A stretch of DNA of 64,000 nt, taken from Clostridium sp. AM22-11AC (GTDB lineage Bacteria > Bacillota > Clostridia > Lachnospirales > Lachnospiraceae). The notes under the pieces are model-generated. The model did no database searches, was not told the origin of the DNA, and saw nothing but the letters and a program-made list of their open reading frames with translations. The stretch lies in contig NZ_QUCM01000001.1 of NCBI RefSeq assembly GCF_003473545.1, forward strand, positions 124,001 to 188,000, given 5' to 3'. Each line of letters opens with the position of its first letter. Position 1 is the stretch's first letter. A program made the position numbers and the translations under genes. Of the stretch, positions 34,101-41,252 are shown piece after piece.

Positions 34101-35480
34101 TCACTCCTCTACGTTTGCTGGTTCAGGAAGGTTCTTCTGGGCCTCTTCCAGTGTCTCCCCATACCACTTGCTTCTGTACTCTGCCAAGCTCATTACACCC
34201 ATGGCAACATCCGCACGATCCGTCTGACGGTCTGCCTCTGCATCCACTACAATGCTGTCATCCCAGTCAAAGGAAACCTGATAGTCATTCCCCGGCGGTA
34301 CCAGACCGTACAAGGAAGCCCAGAAATTCATGGCATATACCAAATCTTCCAGAGCAGTCTGTAAAGCAAGCTGTGTATCTGACACAAAGGTATAGGAGCG
34401 CTGCTTGCTGGTCTTGATCTCCGTTGCTGTCTTATCCACATTCTGAGGATCCGAAAGCGTTCCATAAGCCAGACAGCAGGCAAACTCTATCAACTTCAAC
34501 TGATTATTAAATCCATTGAATAATGCTGTATCCCGGATCTCCGGAGAAAATGTGTCTATAAAAGGCTTGTCTGATGCACCGGTGTTATACTCCACGTTAC
34601 GGTATAACCTGTCCTGGCCGCCTGGGTACTCAAACTTATCCAGGTCATGGTTATACTTAAGCATTGAAGTTGCCACATGCACCGCCAGCTGTGTTCCTTC
34701 ATACTCCCAGCAGATATTGGAATATCGCCTATCTCCCTCTTTGATCAGTTCCACTGCTCTGGAATATACAGATACTCCTAGCGGACTGCCTGTATCATCC
34801 GCGTTTGCAAGAGGTACCTTAAAATACCCGAACAGAAGCCGGTCAGCACCCTCCATCACTGCTTCCGGCATTAATTCTGACCACCTATCCACTGAGTTTA
34901 TGCTGATCTCGCTTCCAAGGCTGTAGTCATTGGTTGCAACAAAGGCCCTGTTTGTGATTCGGATCTGTTCTCCCTGCAGCGTGTGGACTTCCAGCCTGGT
35001 ATAGATCTTCTGTCCCTTCCGGAACTGTTCCGTAAATACGCACTGCTGGATCTGTCCGGAATCATCAAAAGCAAGCGGGAAGAAACAGTCTGCCTGTACA
35101 TACTGGATCGCAAGACCTGTTTTTGTAACATACGGTTTTAAAATCAAACCGCCTTTCGCACATCCGTACTCCATATATCTGCGGATACTTGTCAGCACTT
35201 TTTTCTGATACTGATCATTCAGATAGGTGGCGGAAGAACCTCCTGTTATCTCCGACTTCATTTCCAGAGTAACAAGCCTTGCAACCTCAGAGGCAATAGC
35301 TGCCGGCAGCTGCGCACTCTTCACTTTCTTTCGATCCACCCATGGCGCATTATCTTCATACATGGCCGTCCATAGCTCTATCCTACGGGCCATTTCAGAA
35401 GTCATGCAGACATCAACCTGTGTATCTGAATCCTGATTTAAAACCTGCGTGATCGCAGCCAGCATTTTAGAAAATTTCAT
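34101..35480 (-). CDS. Portal protein
   Basis: A 459-residue protein of the SPP1-like portal/minor capsid 1 group: MARRIELWTAMYEDNAPWVD, KGGLILKPYVTKTGLAIQYV, GSPLGVSVYSRAVELIKEGD, and NVDKTATEIKTSKQRSYTFV. It forms the dodecameric ring where DNA enters and joins the tail. The start ATG 35480 follows AGGTG; the GTG three codons earlier is within the site. Confidence 0.88.
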   Translation of the reverse strand: MKFSKMLAAITQVLNQDSDTQVDVCMTSEMARRIELWTAMYEDNAPWVDRKKVKSAQLPAAIASEVARLVTLEMKSEITGGSSATYLNDQYQKKVLTSIRRYMEYGCAKGGLILKPYVTKTGLAIQYVQADCFFPLAFDDSGQIQQCVFTEQFRKGQKIYTRLEVHTLQGEQIRITNRAFVATNDYSLGSEISINSVDRWSELMPEAVMEGADRLLFGYFKVPLANADDTGSPLGVSVYSRAVELIKEGDRRYSNICWEYEGTQLAVHVATSMLKYNHDLDKFEYPGGQDRLYRNVEYNTGASDKPFIDTFSPEIRDTALFNGFNNQLKLIEFACCLAYGTLSDPQNVDKTATEIKTSKQRSYTFVSDTQLALQTALEDLVYAMNFWASLYGLVPPGNDYQVSFDWDDSIVVDAEADRQTDRADVAMGVMSLAEYRSKWYGETLEEAQKNLPEPANVEE

Positions 35481-35491
35481 TGTTATCACCT

Positions 35492-36748
35492 CTATTCGTA
35501 CCGGATAAACCGGCTGATGTCCCGCTCAAATGTGTACTCAAAAGCATCTAGCGTATCAATATCACTGGTGCCGTCATCCAGTCGCACATCTTCCACAAGA
35601 CATTTCTTCTCGTCCCACAATGCCGTTGTTAGAGCATCTTCCAGGCTCTGGCACTGATCTTTTACATAGAAAAAGCGGTGCTGGCTAAGCATCCGCTGCA
35701 TAAAACGTATTCTGTCATTGATCGTTGTCTTCAGGGCATTTTCAATCCGGATCCAGCCAAGCCCCGCCTTCCTGACCGCTGTCCTCATACCTGCGATCAG
35801 CGTCTGCTCTGCACTATCACAATAGACAACGGTAATAAATCCATACAGGTTGATGATCTTCAAGCAAAAGTCTACAAACAATTCTCCCAACTTATTCGGA
35901 TCAATACTGCCATTTACGCTCATATGGCGCTCACTGGCAAGTGCCGTAATACTTTGATAAGCCCTGGAGTATGCAGTAGCAACAAATGCATGTCCTGATC
36001 CTGAACCACCAAAGTCAACACCAATATTGATCTGTAAAAGGCTTTTAGGCTTCTCATAAATTGCATATGGGTTAATGCCTCCACTGGATGTCGCATCACA
36101 CATCAACTTATACACAGAACCTTCCGCAGCTACCCACAGGCCACGGATGTACCGGTCATACAAGACCGTTCCTTTATATTCCTTGCAAAGCTCATCTACA
36201 AATACCCGGCTTAAAAATGGATTATCAAAGATCTCATACTTCTGGCAGTAAATGTCTGCATCAGAGTCCAGGAACTTTTTAAACCAGTGCTGTGGGGCAT
36301 CCGGGTTACAGGCTCCGTCAAAGCAGGAATAAGGCTTATCCAGACGGGATTTAAGCATGTTAAAAACATCCTGGTTCCAGTCTACAACCTCATCACCGTA
36401 ACAATACTTTAATGAAGAGCCTCGGATCTTAGATACCTGGCTGACTTTCTCCGCACCCAGGCAGTAAACATCTTCCCCAAACATAGGACAGATGTTCTGG
36501 GAATTGATATCACCTACCAGCTTGGTTCCCCAGATACGCTGTAATGGTTCAATGATGTTTCGCTGGATCGTGCCTTTAGAAACGCCCAGGATCGCCACCA
36601 GCCCTTCTTTTTCGGCTCTGGCACGGATTCTCTTAGGGATCACATAATAGTCCATATAGGTCTTTCCGGAACGTGTCGCACCAACCTTAATATTCCATCG
36701 GTGGTTTGCATTTCGGAAAAACTCCTGCTGTTTATCAGAAAATGGCAT
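35492..36748 (-). CDS. Terminase large subunit (PBSX type)
   Basis: A 418-residue packaging motor. The ATPase walker region is GATRSGKTYMDYYVIPKRI near residue 25; FDGACNPDAPQHWF and WVAAEGSVYKLM mark the PBSX-type terminase. The nuclease part includes NIGVDFGGSGSGHAFVATAY and VVYCDSAEQTLIAG. It cuts and pumps phage DNA. Confidence 0.93.
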   Translation of the reverse strand: MPFSDKQQEFFRNANHRWNIKVGATRSGKTYMDYYVIPKRIRARAEKEGLVAILGVSKGTIQRNIIEPLQRIWGTKLVGDINSQNICPMFGEDVYCLGAEKVSQVSKIRGSSLKYCYGDEVVDWNQDVFNMLKSRLDKPYSCFDGACNPDAPQHWFKKFLDSDADIYCQKYEIFDNPFLSRVFVDELCKEYKGTVLYDRYIRGLWVAAEGSVYKLMCDATSSGGINPYAIYEKPKSLLQINIGVDFGGSGSGHAFVATAYSRAYQSITALASERHMSVNGSIDPNKLGELFVDFCLKIINLYGFITVVYCDSAEQTLIAGMRTAVRKAGLGWIRIENALKTTINDRIRFMQRMLSQHRFFYVKDQCQSLEDALTTALWDEKKCLVEDVRLDDGTSDIDTLDAFEYTFERDISRFIRYE

Positions 36749-36749
36749 A

Positions 36750-37469
36750 CTACACAACCCCTTTTATCTCGCTAAGAACCTGGTCCAGGCGGCTCAGCTC
36801 CTCTTCATTGTCGGTACCCTTAAGTTTGTCCGTCTGGGCCTTGATCTGAGCTATGCGGGCCTTCTGCTCATCACTGGCAAGATCCCAGCGCTTATGCAGC
36901 AACTCGTCATACTGCTTAATGAGACTGCGAAGCTCCGACTGTGCCCTGGCCTGAGCCTGTAGGAATTTCCCCTGTTTATCCCAGGCATGCTGTACCTCCC
37001 AACGCTCTCCGATCACGTTGCCGTCTTTCTCCTCGATTTTCTCGATTGTTTTATCATCCCGATCACGCACATACATGATCTGCTGTGCCCGGATAATAGC
37101 CGCATAAGCAATCTGGATCTGATCCCAGAGGACATCCAGCGGATCCGTCGGCATCTCCTGGATAATAGAAACGGTCTCCTCAGGCAGATATTTGCTGAAG
37201 AAACCGAATTTTTCTGCTTTCTTATTTCCCGGAGGTCCACCAGAGCTGTTTTTGTTGCCCGGCTGAGCCCCTTTTCGTTTGGAACGTTCCGTATTTTTTT
37301 GGAGCGCTCCATTCAATTTTGAGTCCCATTTGTCCTTTGATTTCCATCCACGAATCGTGCCAGGAGATAAATTTAGTTGACTTGCAATCTCAACTAAATC
37401 AATCATTCCCACCGATTCTTTATATATTTCAAATGCCTGTTCGCGGTTCGGATCCCTTGCTCTCGGCAC
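36750..37469 (-). CDS. Terminase small subunit
   Basis: A 239-residue protein. The N-terminus carries a helix-turn-helix (IDLVEIASQLNLSPGTIRGW) for DNA recognition, then a basic linker with GAQPGNKNSSGGPPGNKKAE, then helical oligomerisation segments. It touches the large subunit gene and recognises the packaging site. Confidence 0.9.
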   Translation of the reverse strand: MPRARDPNREQAFEIYKESVGMIDLVEIASQLNLSPGTIRGWKSKDKWDSKLNGALQKNTERSKRKGAQPGNKNSSGGPPGNKKAEKFGFFSKYLPEETVSIIQEMPTDPLDVLWDQIQIAYAAIIRAQQIMYVRDRDDKTIEKIEEKDGNVIGERWEVQHAWDKQGKFLQAQARAQSELRSLIKQYDELLHKRWDLASDEQKARIAQIKAQTDKLKGTDNEEELSRLDQVLSEIKGVV

Positions 37470-37509
37470 TCGTCATCACCTCCTATTCGTCGGTTTTGGG
37501 TATAAGAAA

Positions 37510-37532
37510 AGGAGCCACGCTGGGTGGCTCCT
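37510..37532 (-). terminator. Terminator after the CIRCE-linked gene
   Basis: AGGAGCCAC (37510) pairs with GTGGCTCCT (37524); on the minus strand TTTTCTTAT follows. It makes the 37540 gene a single-gene transcript. Confidence 0.8.
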
Positions 37533-37539
37533 CATAATG

Positions 37540-37824
37540 TTATTCATCTACATATGTAGCTCTAACATTTTTCAATTTTGTTTGTCCTGCTACAGGCATA
37601 TTCACTACATCTAAAACTTCTACGTCTAATCCCGGATAATTCGGATTAAAGCGATTTTGTTTCCATTCGGATACCGTCATATCACCCGGTGCTTTTCTTG
37701 TAAAAGGATACTGTGGCATATCCTTTTTATTATCTCGCAAATTTTTACCTACTGAAGATAAAAAATTAACCTGAAACCCTTCTACATCCCAAATCTTCTT
37801 TTCTACGTTTTTTACCATTGGCAT
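37540..37824 (-). CDS. Hypothetical phage protein under a CIRCE-type promoter
   Basis: A 94-residue basic protein (KKIWDVEGFQVNFLSSVGKN, QYPFTRKAPGDMTVSEWKQN, YPGLDVEVLDVVNMPVAGQT). I do not recognise the family. It forms its own transcription unit with promoter, near-consensus CIRCE operator and terminator, between the terminase and the structured noncoding region. AAAGGAG precedes the ATG. Confidence 0.7.
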   Translation of the reverse strand: MPMVKNVEKKIWDVEGFQVNFLSSVGKNLRDNKKDMPQYPFTRKAPGDMTVSEWKQNRFNPNYPGLDVEVLDVVNMPVAGQTKLKNVRATYVDE

Positions 37825-37884
37825 AAAACCTTTTCTCCTTTGACATTTTTATTTTTCTGTTCACCTTGCTGTCTTAGTTCCATT

Positions 37885-37927
37885 ACAATACCACATTTTG
37901 TTAGCACTGTCAATAGGTGAGTGCTAA
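37885..37927 (-). promoter_or_regulatory. Promoter overlapped by a CIRCE (HrcA) operator
   Basis: TTAGCACTG (37901), nine bases, GAGTGCTAA (37919-37927). The CIRCE consensus is TTAGCACTC-N9-GAGTGCTAA, so 17 of 18 positions match. On the minus strand TTGACA (37913-37908), 17 bases, TATTGT (37890-37885). The -35 box lies inside the operator. Confidence 0.85.
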
Positions 37928-37942
37928 CAAAATTGATATGAC

Positions 37943-37972
37943 AAAAAGACACCCTCTCACAAGGATGTCTTT
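37943..37972 (-). terminator. Terminator closing the structured noncoding region
   Basis: Minus strand AAAGACA pairs with TGTCTTT around CCTTGTGAGAGGG, followed by a T-run. It ends transcription coming from 38.4 kb before the CIRCE promoter. Confidence 0.82.
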
Positions 37973-38190
37973 CATGCTACCTGGAATGTCCGGGTGGAGA
38001 TCCCTAAACCAGGTAAATCGGAACGGAAGGACTCGAACCTTCGCTTAGGATAAAAGCCATTGCTCTACCTACTGAGCTACGTTCCAAGGGGGAGGCAACA
38101 AGCTTTCGCCTGCTGCCTGGTGGGGTTCGACGTAAGCCGCCGGCCGTATGCCTTTGGCTTAATTCATGCTACCATAATATCACGGAAGTA
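37973..38190 (-). ncRNA. Structured noncoding region of unknown type
   Basis: About 220 bases without a gene. On the minus strand there are a hairpin with TAAGCC/GGCTTA arms (38161-38133), a ten-pair hairpin with GAAA tetraloop (38117-38094, two G-U pairs), the tRNA-like element (38086-38019), and TACCTGG/CCAGGTA arms (38015-37978), then a terminator. TTCATGCTACC occurs at both ends (37971 and 38163). It could be a phage structural RNA or hold the packaging site. Confidence 0.55.
38019..38086 (-). tRNA. Degenerate tRNA-like element, possibly tRNA-Lys(UUU)-derived
   Basis: Acceptor arms GGAACG/CGTTCC, U8-A9, D arm GCTC-AGTAGGTA-GAGC and T arm GAAGG-TTCGAGT-CCTTC are all good. The anticodon arm is not: only two pairs (GG/CC) flank a CTTTTAT loop, and the variable region is about three bases short. 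Total length is 68. Either a decayed tRNA-Lys or an element that mimics a tRNA for another purpose. Confidence 0.5.
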
Positions 38191-38197
38191 CCCCCTT

Positions 38198-38407
38198 CTA
38201 GTTACCCACTTTTTTATTTTTTCTTCTGAAGCGTTCTTCTCTCTTTCCTTGAATTACTCCATATGTATAAGCTACTGAAAGCATAAAAGGTGAGCATTCA
38301 CATTTATATCTATCCATTAACCCCTTGAAAAAATCTCCCATATCCGTTCCTGGATATCCAACTGTAGGCTGATATCCATTTATCCTTAATTCTTCCTGAA
38401 CATTCAC
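38198..38407 (-). CDS. Small hypothetical phage protein
   Basis: A 69-residue protein starting with GTG at 38407 after AGGGGGTGG: NVQEELRINGYQPTVGYPGT, then MDRYKCECSPFMLSVAYTYG, VIQGKREERFRRK. The end GxxQGKREER resembles small phage proteins often found near antirepressors. No function known. Confidence 0.65.
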   Translation of the reverse strand: MNVQEELRINGYQPTVGYPGTDMGDFFKGLMDRYKCECSPFMLSVAYTYGVIQGKREERFRRKNKKVGN

Positions 38408-38408
38408 T

Positions 38409-38624
38409 TTAGGCCACCCCCTGTGCAGTATCTTTAAAAAACAGATGACCATATATCATATCAAGCACGGCAGACATAAACTTCTTGCTATAATTCTGCT
38501 TTCCGGCCTCGTGCATAACATCCTCACGGAATTCTTTAAATTCTTCCAAACTCATTTTGCTACATTCTTTTTCCAGTTCTAAAACAGAAGGTGCAATCTG
38601 ATCACAAAATTCTGAATATGTCAT
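38409..38624 (-). CDS. Hypothetical phage protein downstream of the BRO antirepressor
   Basis: A 71-residue helical, acidic protein (MTYSEFCDQIAPSVLELEKE, CSKMSLEEFKEFREDVMHEA). Start ATG 38624 overlaps the antirepressor stop (TAATG) after GGAGGTGG. Coupled translation with the antirepressor. Confidence 0.7.
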   Translation of the reverse strand: MTYSEFCDQIAPSVLELEKECSKMSLEEFKEFREDVMHEAGKQNYSKKFMSAVLDMIYGHLFFKDTAQGVA

Positions 38625-39442
38625 TACGCCACCTCCCCATAAACAACCTTGCATTTATTGCTATTGCCATTGGAGAGCATAAACTCAATCACAATCGGAT
38701 AACCATTCTCATTCAGCCATTCCCTGACTTTCTCCAGAACACTTCCCTTATACTGAACTGTAACACCGTCATGACCATTCCGGCTGTAAGCCGTTCTCAC
38801 AATCTCATCTGTAAAAATATCCAGCTTCTGAATAATGGCACTGACTGCCTTATCATGAGGTCTGCCAGACTCGGAAAAAATACCTAACTCTTTGGCAATA
38901 CCTGTGCAGTCCCACAATTTTGGTTCGTCTGAGATTACTGGAGCATTAACGGGATAACCTGACTCAGAATAAATCCTCATTACTTCTGCCGCTATGTACT
39001 TAGAATCCACTCCGGCATCATGTAACGCAGCTTTGACATTCTTCACCATCATGTTTACAGACGGCAATTTTTCCTTCTTGGACTTGTCTTGCTTTGACAT
39101 CTCATACGAACCGGTCTTGCGAAGTGTTGGAAGAACTTCATCTGCGATCCAGTCCGTGAAGGCTTCTGCGTTTGGTTTATGGCTCTTGAATACCAGCTTA
39201 TACACACCGCTTTCTGTGAGAAAATTCTCACCCGCATTGTTCAATTTTCGGATGTCAACTTTACTGACATCCGAATTTTTAATCTTAACAACCTGCTTTT
39301 CGTTCATTTTGGCAATGGCCATTCTTACTGCGCTGTCACCCAGTTCTAAGCATGTGCCAACGTGATACGGGTTAAATAATACCTGTCCATTCAGTTCAAA
39401 TACCTCTACATTGTGTCCTTCAAAAATCATTAAATTCTGCAT
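38624..39442 (-). CDS. BRO-N family antirepressor
   Basis: A 272-residue protein. Residues 1-110 are the BRO-N domain: IFEGHNVEVFELNGQVLFNP, YHVGTCLELGDSAVRMAIAK, and AFTDWIADEVLPTLRKTGSY. The C-terminal part (WDCTGIAKELGIFSESGRPH, VQYKGSVLEKVREWLNENGY) is a KilA-C/ANT-like domain. It is the third member of the regulator-antisense-antirepressor layout: a 47-residue RHH gene precedes it, and its leader holds a plus-strand promoter and RNA. It would inactivate a repressor on induction. Confidence 0.87.
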   Translation of the reverse strand: MQNLMIFEGHNVEVFELNGQVLFNPYHVGTCLELGDSAVRMAIAKMNEKQVVKIKNSDVSKVDIRKLNNAGENFLTESGVYKLVFKSHKPNAEAFTDWIADEVLPTLRKTGSYEMSKQDKSKKEKLPSVNMMVKNVKAALHDAGVDSKYIAAEVMRIYSESGYPVNAPVISDEPKLWDCTGIAKELGIFSESGRPHDKAVSAIIQKLDIFTDEIVRTAYSRNGHDGVTVQYKGSVLEKVREWLNENGYPIVIEFMLSNGNSNKCKVVYGEVA

Positions 39443-39455
39443 TGCAATTTCCTCC

Positions 39456-39484
39456 TTGCAATTTCTGGCGGAATCCCTTACAAT
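39456..39484 (+). promoter_or_regulatory. Promoter for the sar-like RNA, copy 3
   Basis: TTGCAA at 39456, 17 bases, TACAAT at 39479. The -35 box abuts the ribosome site of the BRO gene on the other strand. Confidence 0.75.
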
Positions 39485-39490
39485 ACAAGG

Positions 39491-39566
39491 TGATTCCTGG
39501 GTTTACAGGTTTCGATTTTTGAGCAATCACGTCGGTCGCCAAACTTACCGTGACTGCTCTTTTTTT
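39491..39566 (+). ncRNA. Predicted sar-like antisense RNA, copy 3
   Basis: About 76 nt. A small hairpin CCTG-GGTTTA-CAGG is followed by a terminator: GAGCAATCACG (39521) with CGTGACTGCTC (39549) and seven T. The loop carries TCGGTCGCC and holds the complement of the RHH-C stop codon (39545-39547). Primary sequence differs from copies 1 and 2, but the layout and a GGTCG loop motif are shared. Confidence 0.7.
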
Positions 39567-39688
39567 GTTTCAACTTCCGCTTTCACAAGCTCTACGATAA
39601 TGTCAGTTACTGTTCTGCCTTCGTTTACCGCCATATGCTTTAACTGCTTGTGAAGCTCGTCATCCATGATAATTCCTACTCGCTTCAT
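39545..39688 (-). CDS. Ribbon-helix-helix (Arc-like) regulator C
   Basis: A 47-residue protein: strand MKRVGIIMDDE, helices LHKQLKHMAVNEG and VTDIIVELVKAEV. A classic small Arc/CopG fold. It is the first gene after the strong early promoter at 39756-39728. The GGGAGG site precedes its ATG. By analogy with Arc it would dampen its own operon and the antirepressor. Confidence 0.82.
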   Translation of the reverse strand: MKRVGIIMDDELHKQLKHMAVNEGRTVTDIIVELVKAEVETKKEQSR

Positions 39689-39704
39689 TGTCTCGCCTCC
39701 CTTC

Positions 39705-39793
39705 TATTCGCTATCGAATATATGTGAATTATAATATTCAATATTGAATATGTCAAGTGTATGTTTGCAAATTTGAATATTTTATGCTAAAAT
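39705..39793. promoter_or_regulatory. Divergent lysis-lysogeny switch with operators
   Basis: Minus: TTGACA (39756-39751), 17-base spacer, TATAAT (39733-39728), full consensus. The spacer is the perfect palindrome TATTCAATATTGAATA (39735-39750). Plus: TTGCAA (39765), 17 bases, TAAAAT (39788) with TG extension, reading the XRE gene. A second operator-like site TATTCG...CGAATA lies at 39705-39720 and a third surrounds the plus -10 box. Confidence 0.85.
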
Positions 39794-39812
39794 ATATTCA
39801 GAGGTGAATATT

Positions 39813-40238
39813 ATGAGTCTAAACGAAATCATAAAAATTGGAACACGCATCAAGCGTATCAGAATGGATAAAAAAATATCTCAACGAGCTGTTGCCGAAG
39901 CATTGGGAATTCCATATTCGACTTATTCAAACTATGAAAACAATAATCGAGAACCTAATCACGATACTCTAAAGCGTATTGCTGATGTACTCGATGTGTC
40001 TGTTTCGTATTTGATATACGGTGAAACTGGAAGTATGGCAACAAACACTGCTGAATATCTACTAACTCTGTCTGGATTCGAACTTAATGAAAATCCAGAT
40101 GGAACGTTTACGATTTGTGATATCGAAAACAACAAAACCAAAAATTCCGTTATTGTTACCGTCAGCCAATTAAAGCGATTAGTCCTTGAAACCTCTGACT
40201 ATGTCACTTATTTAACTCAAAAACTTTTTCATCAATAA
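39813..40238 (+). CDS. XRE-family repressor
   Basis: A 141-residue repressor. Residues 5-65 are the helix-turn-helix (TRIKRIRMDKKISQRAVAEA, LGIPYSTYSNYENNNREPN). The C-terminal part is short and lacks a LexA-like peptidase, so release should need an antirepressor rather than RecA cleavage. It is divergent from the RHH-C/BRO operon and its operators lie in both promoters. The start at 39813 follows GAGGTG; the earlier GTG is part of that site. Confidence 0.87.
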   Translation: MSLNEIIKIGTRIKRIRMDKKISQRAVAEALGIPYSTYSNYENNNREPNHDTLKRIADVLDVSVSYLIYGETGSMATNTAEYLLTLSGFELNENPDGTFTICDIENNKTKNSVIVTVSQLKRLVLETSDYVTYLTQKLFHQ

Positions 40239-40267
40239 GCCACCCACCACTGAGTAGGTGGCTCTTT
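40239..40267 (+). terminator. Terminator after the XRE repressor
   Basis: GCCACC (40239) pairs with GGTGGC (40257), followed by TCTTTC. Confidence 0.65.
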
Positions 40268-40505
40268 CACAACATATCACAGTCATCCTTCAATGTAAAC
40301 CAGCTGAATTGTCTACACAATTACACACTTCACTGCAATTTCTAAAATTAGGTCTTTCCGTTTTGGAAATATCAAAGCAAAATACGAAAGATAATAACAA
40401 ATAGTGAAAGATAGTAACAGGTAGTAACAGATATTCAATTTTTCTGATTAGTCTATTCAATTTTGCATATTCACACCAATACAATAATTATAAAATTTTT
40501 ATAAA
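40268..40505. other. Intergenic region with short AGTAACAG repeats
   Basis: About 240 AT-rich bases between convergent genes. It holds related units: GATAATAACAAATA near 40390 and GATAGTAACAGGTAGTAACA near 40410. No credible gene: the one open frame on the minus strand lacks a ribosome site and coding character. The repeats could bind a regulator; nothing else is seen. Confidence 0.5.
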
Positions 40506-40901
40506 CTATCTTTTCTGCGCCAGCAGATAGAAAAAATATCTGCGGTATTCATAAAACTGCCTTCGTCCTACCGGAACATCCATCCATTCGTATGGTGTTC
40601 CCTCTGTAACATTTCTCAAAATCCACTTGTAAATCTCAGGAGAGGCTTTTCTGGCGGTTTCCTCAATGAGTTGGATATCTTCCTGCATCATAGCATTTCG
40701 GACTGCTTCCTGGGCCGTAGAGTCACCTGACAGGTTGCTCTTAGGCATGCCATCATTCACTGTTGCCTTTAACCCATACGCATTCTGGAGCTTCTGCTTC
40801 TTTTCAGCGTACTGAATGCAAAAATACTTAAGCTCATTGTATTTCGCTCTTGAAATATTATAATCACTTAGCTTTATATCCCTACGACATATTGTATCCA
40901 T
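40506..40901 (-). CDS. RinA/ArpU-like late transcription activator
   Basis: A 131-residue protein: RAKYNELKYFCIQYAEKKQK, then GDSTAQEAVRNAMMQEDIQL, then the end WMDVPVGRRQFYEYRRYFFY. The last part is the conserved C-terminal region of the RinA-like phage activators, which switch on packaging and structural operons. It is the most downstream early gene before the switch. Confidence 0.78.
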   Translation of the reverse strand: MDTICRRDIKLSDYNISRAKYNELKYFCIQYAEKKQKLQNAYGLKATVNDGMPKSNLSGDSTAQEAVRNAMMQEDIQLIEETARKASPEIYKWILRNVTEGTPYEWMDVPVGRRQFYEYRRYFFYLLAQKR

Positions 40902-41040
40902 CGTCTTTCCCCTTTCTCACGCACTCTCTATGCATGTACAACACCGTCCCTCTCTTTGTCCTGATCCACTCTGCATCTCCATTGATTACTTTCTGGCAGA
41001 TACAGCAGATTGGGACGGATACTTTCTTCAGATCATTCAT
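40882..41040 (-). CDS. Small zinc-finger phage protein
   Basis: A 52-residue protein with CCICQKVI and a distal HREC, forming a four-ligand zinc site (Cys-x2-Cys...His-x2-Cys). It overlaps the activator gene by 20 bases. GGAGG lies before the ATG. Possibly nucleic-acid binding; not shown. Confidence 0.7.
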   Translation of the reverse strand: MNDLKKVSVPICCICQKVINGDAEWIRTKRGTVLYMHRECVRKGKDDGYNMS

Positions 41041-41252
41041 CTGGTTTCCTCCTCCAAAAGACTAAATGCAGCTAACATCAACCGGCCGCACACTGTAGCG
41101 CCCTCGTATTTCTTCATGATCTTTCCAAAGTCTGCCGTGGCCTCTTCCCAGAAGCCCGGATCAGCAGGACGGCCATGATATTTCAGATAAAAGTTATATG
41201 AGTCACACCAGACACCTTTCGCAAGCACTGCCTGTTCTTCATTCCTCGTCAT
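41037..41252 (-). CDS. Hypothetical phage protein
   Basis: A 71-residue protein (TRNEEQAVLAKGVWCDSYNF, YLKYHGRPADPGFWEEATAD). It overlaps both neighbours by four bases, typical of a phage early operon. I do not recognise a family. Confidence 0.68.
   Translation of the reverse strand: MTRNEEQAVLAKGVWCDSYNFYLKYHGRPADPGFWEEATADFGKIMKKYEGATVCGRLMLAAFSLLEEETR

Noticed and set aside
38019..38086. The tRNA-like element as an integration target
   Set aside because: It lies in the middle of the prophage, and the real attachment sites are defined at 13230 and 56726 in a protein gene.
37943..38190. GOLLD or ROOL RNA
   Set aside because: Both are far longer (over 500 bases) than the space available here, and no matching core was recognised.
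40290..40484. A 64-residue minus-strand gene
   Set aside because: No ribosome site, poor coding composition, and it overlaps a repeat-bearing intergenic region between convergent genes.
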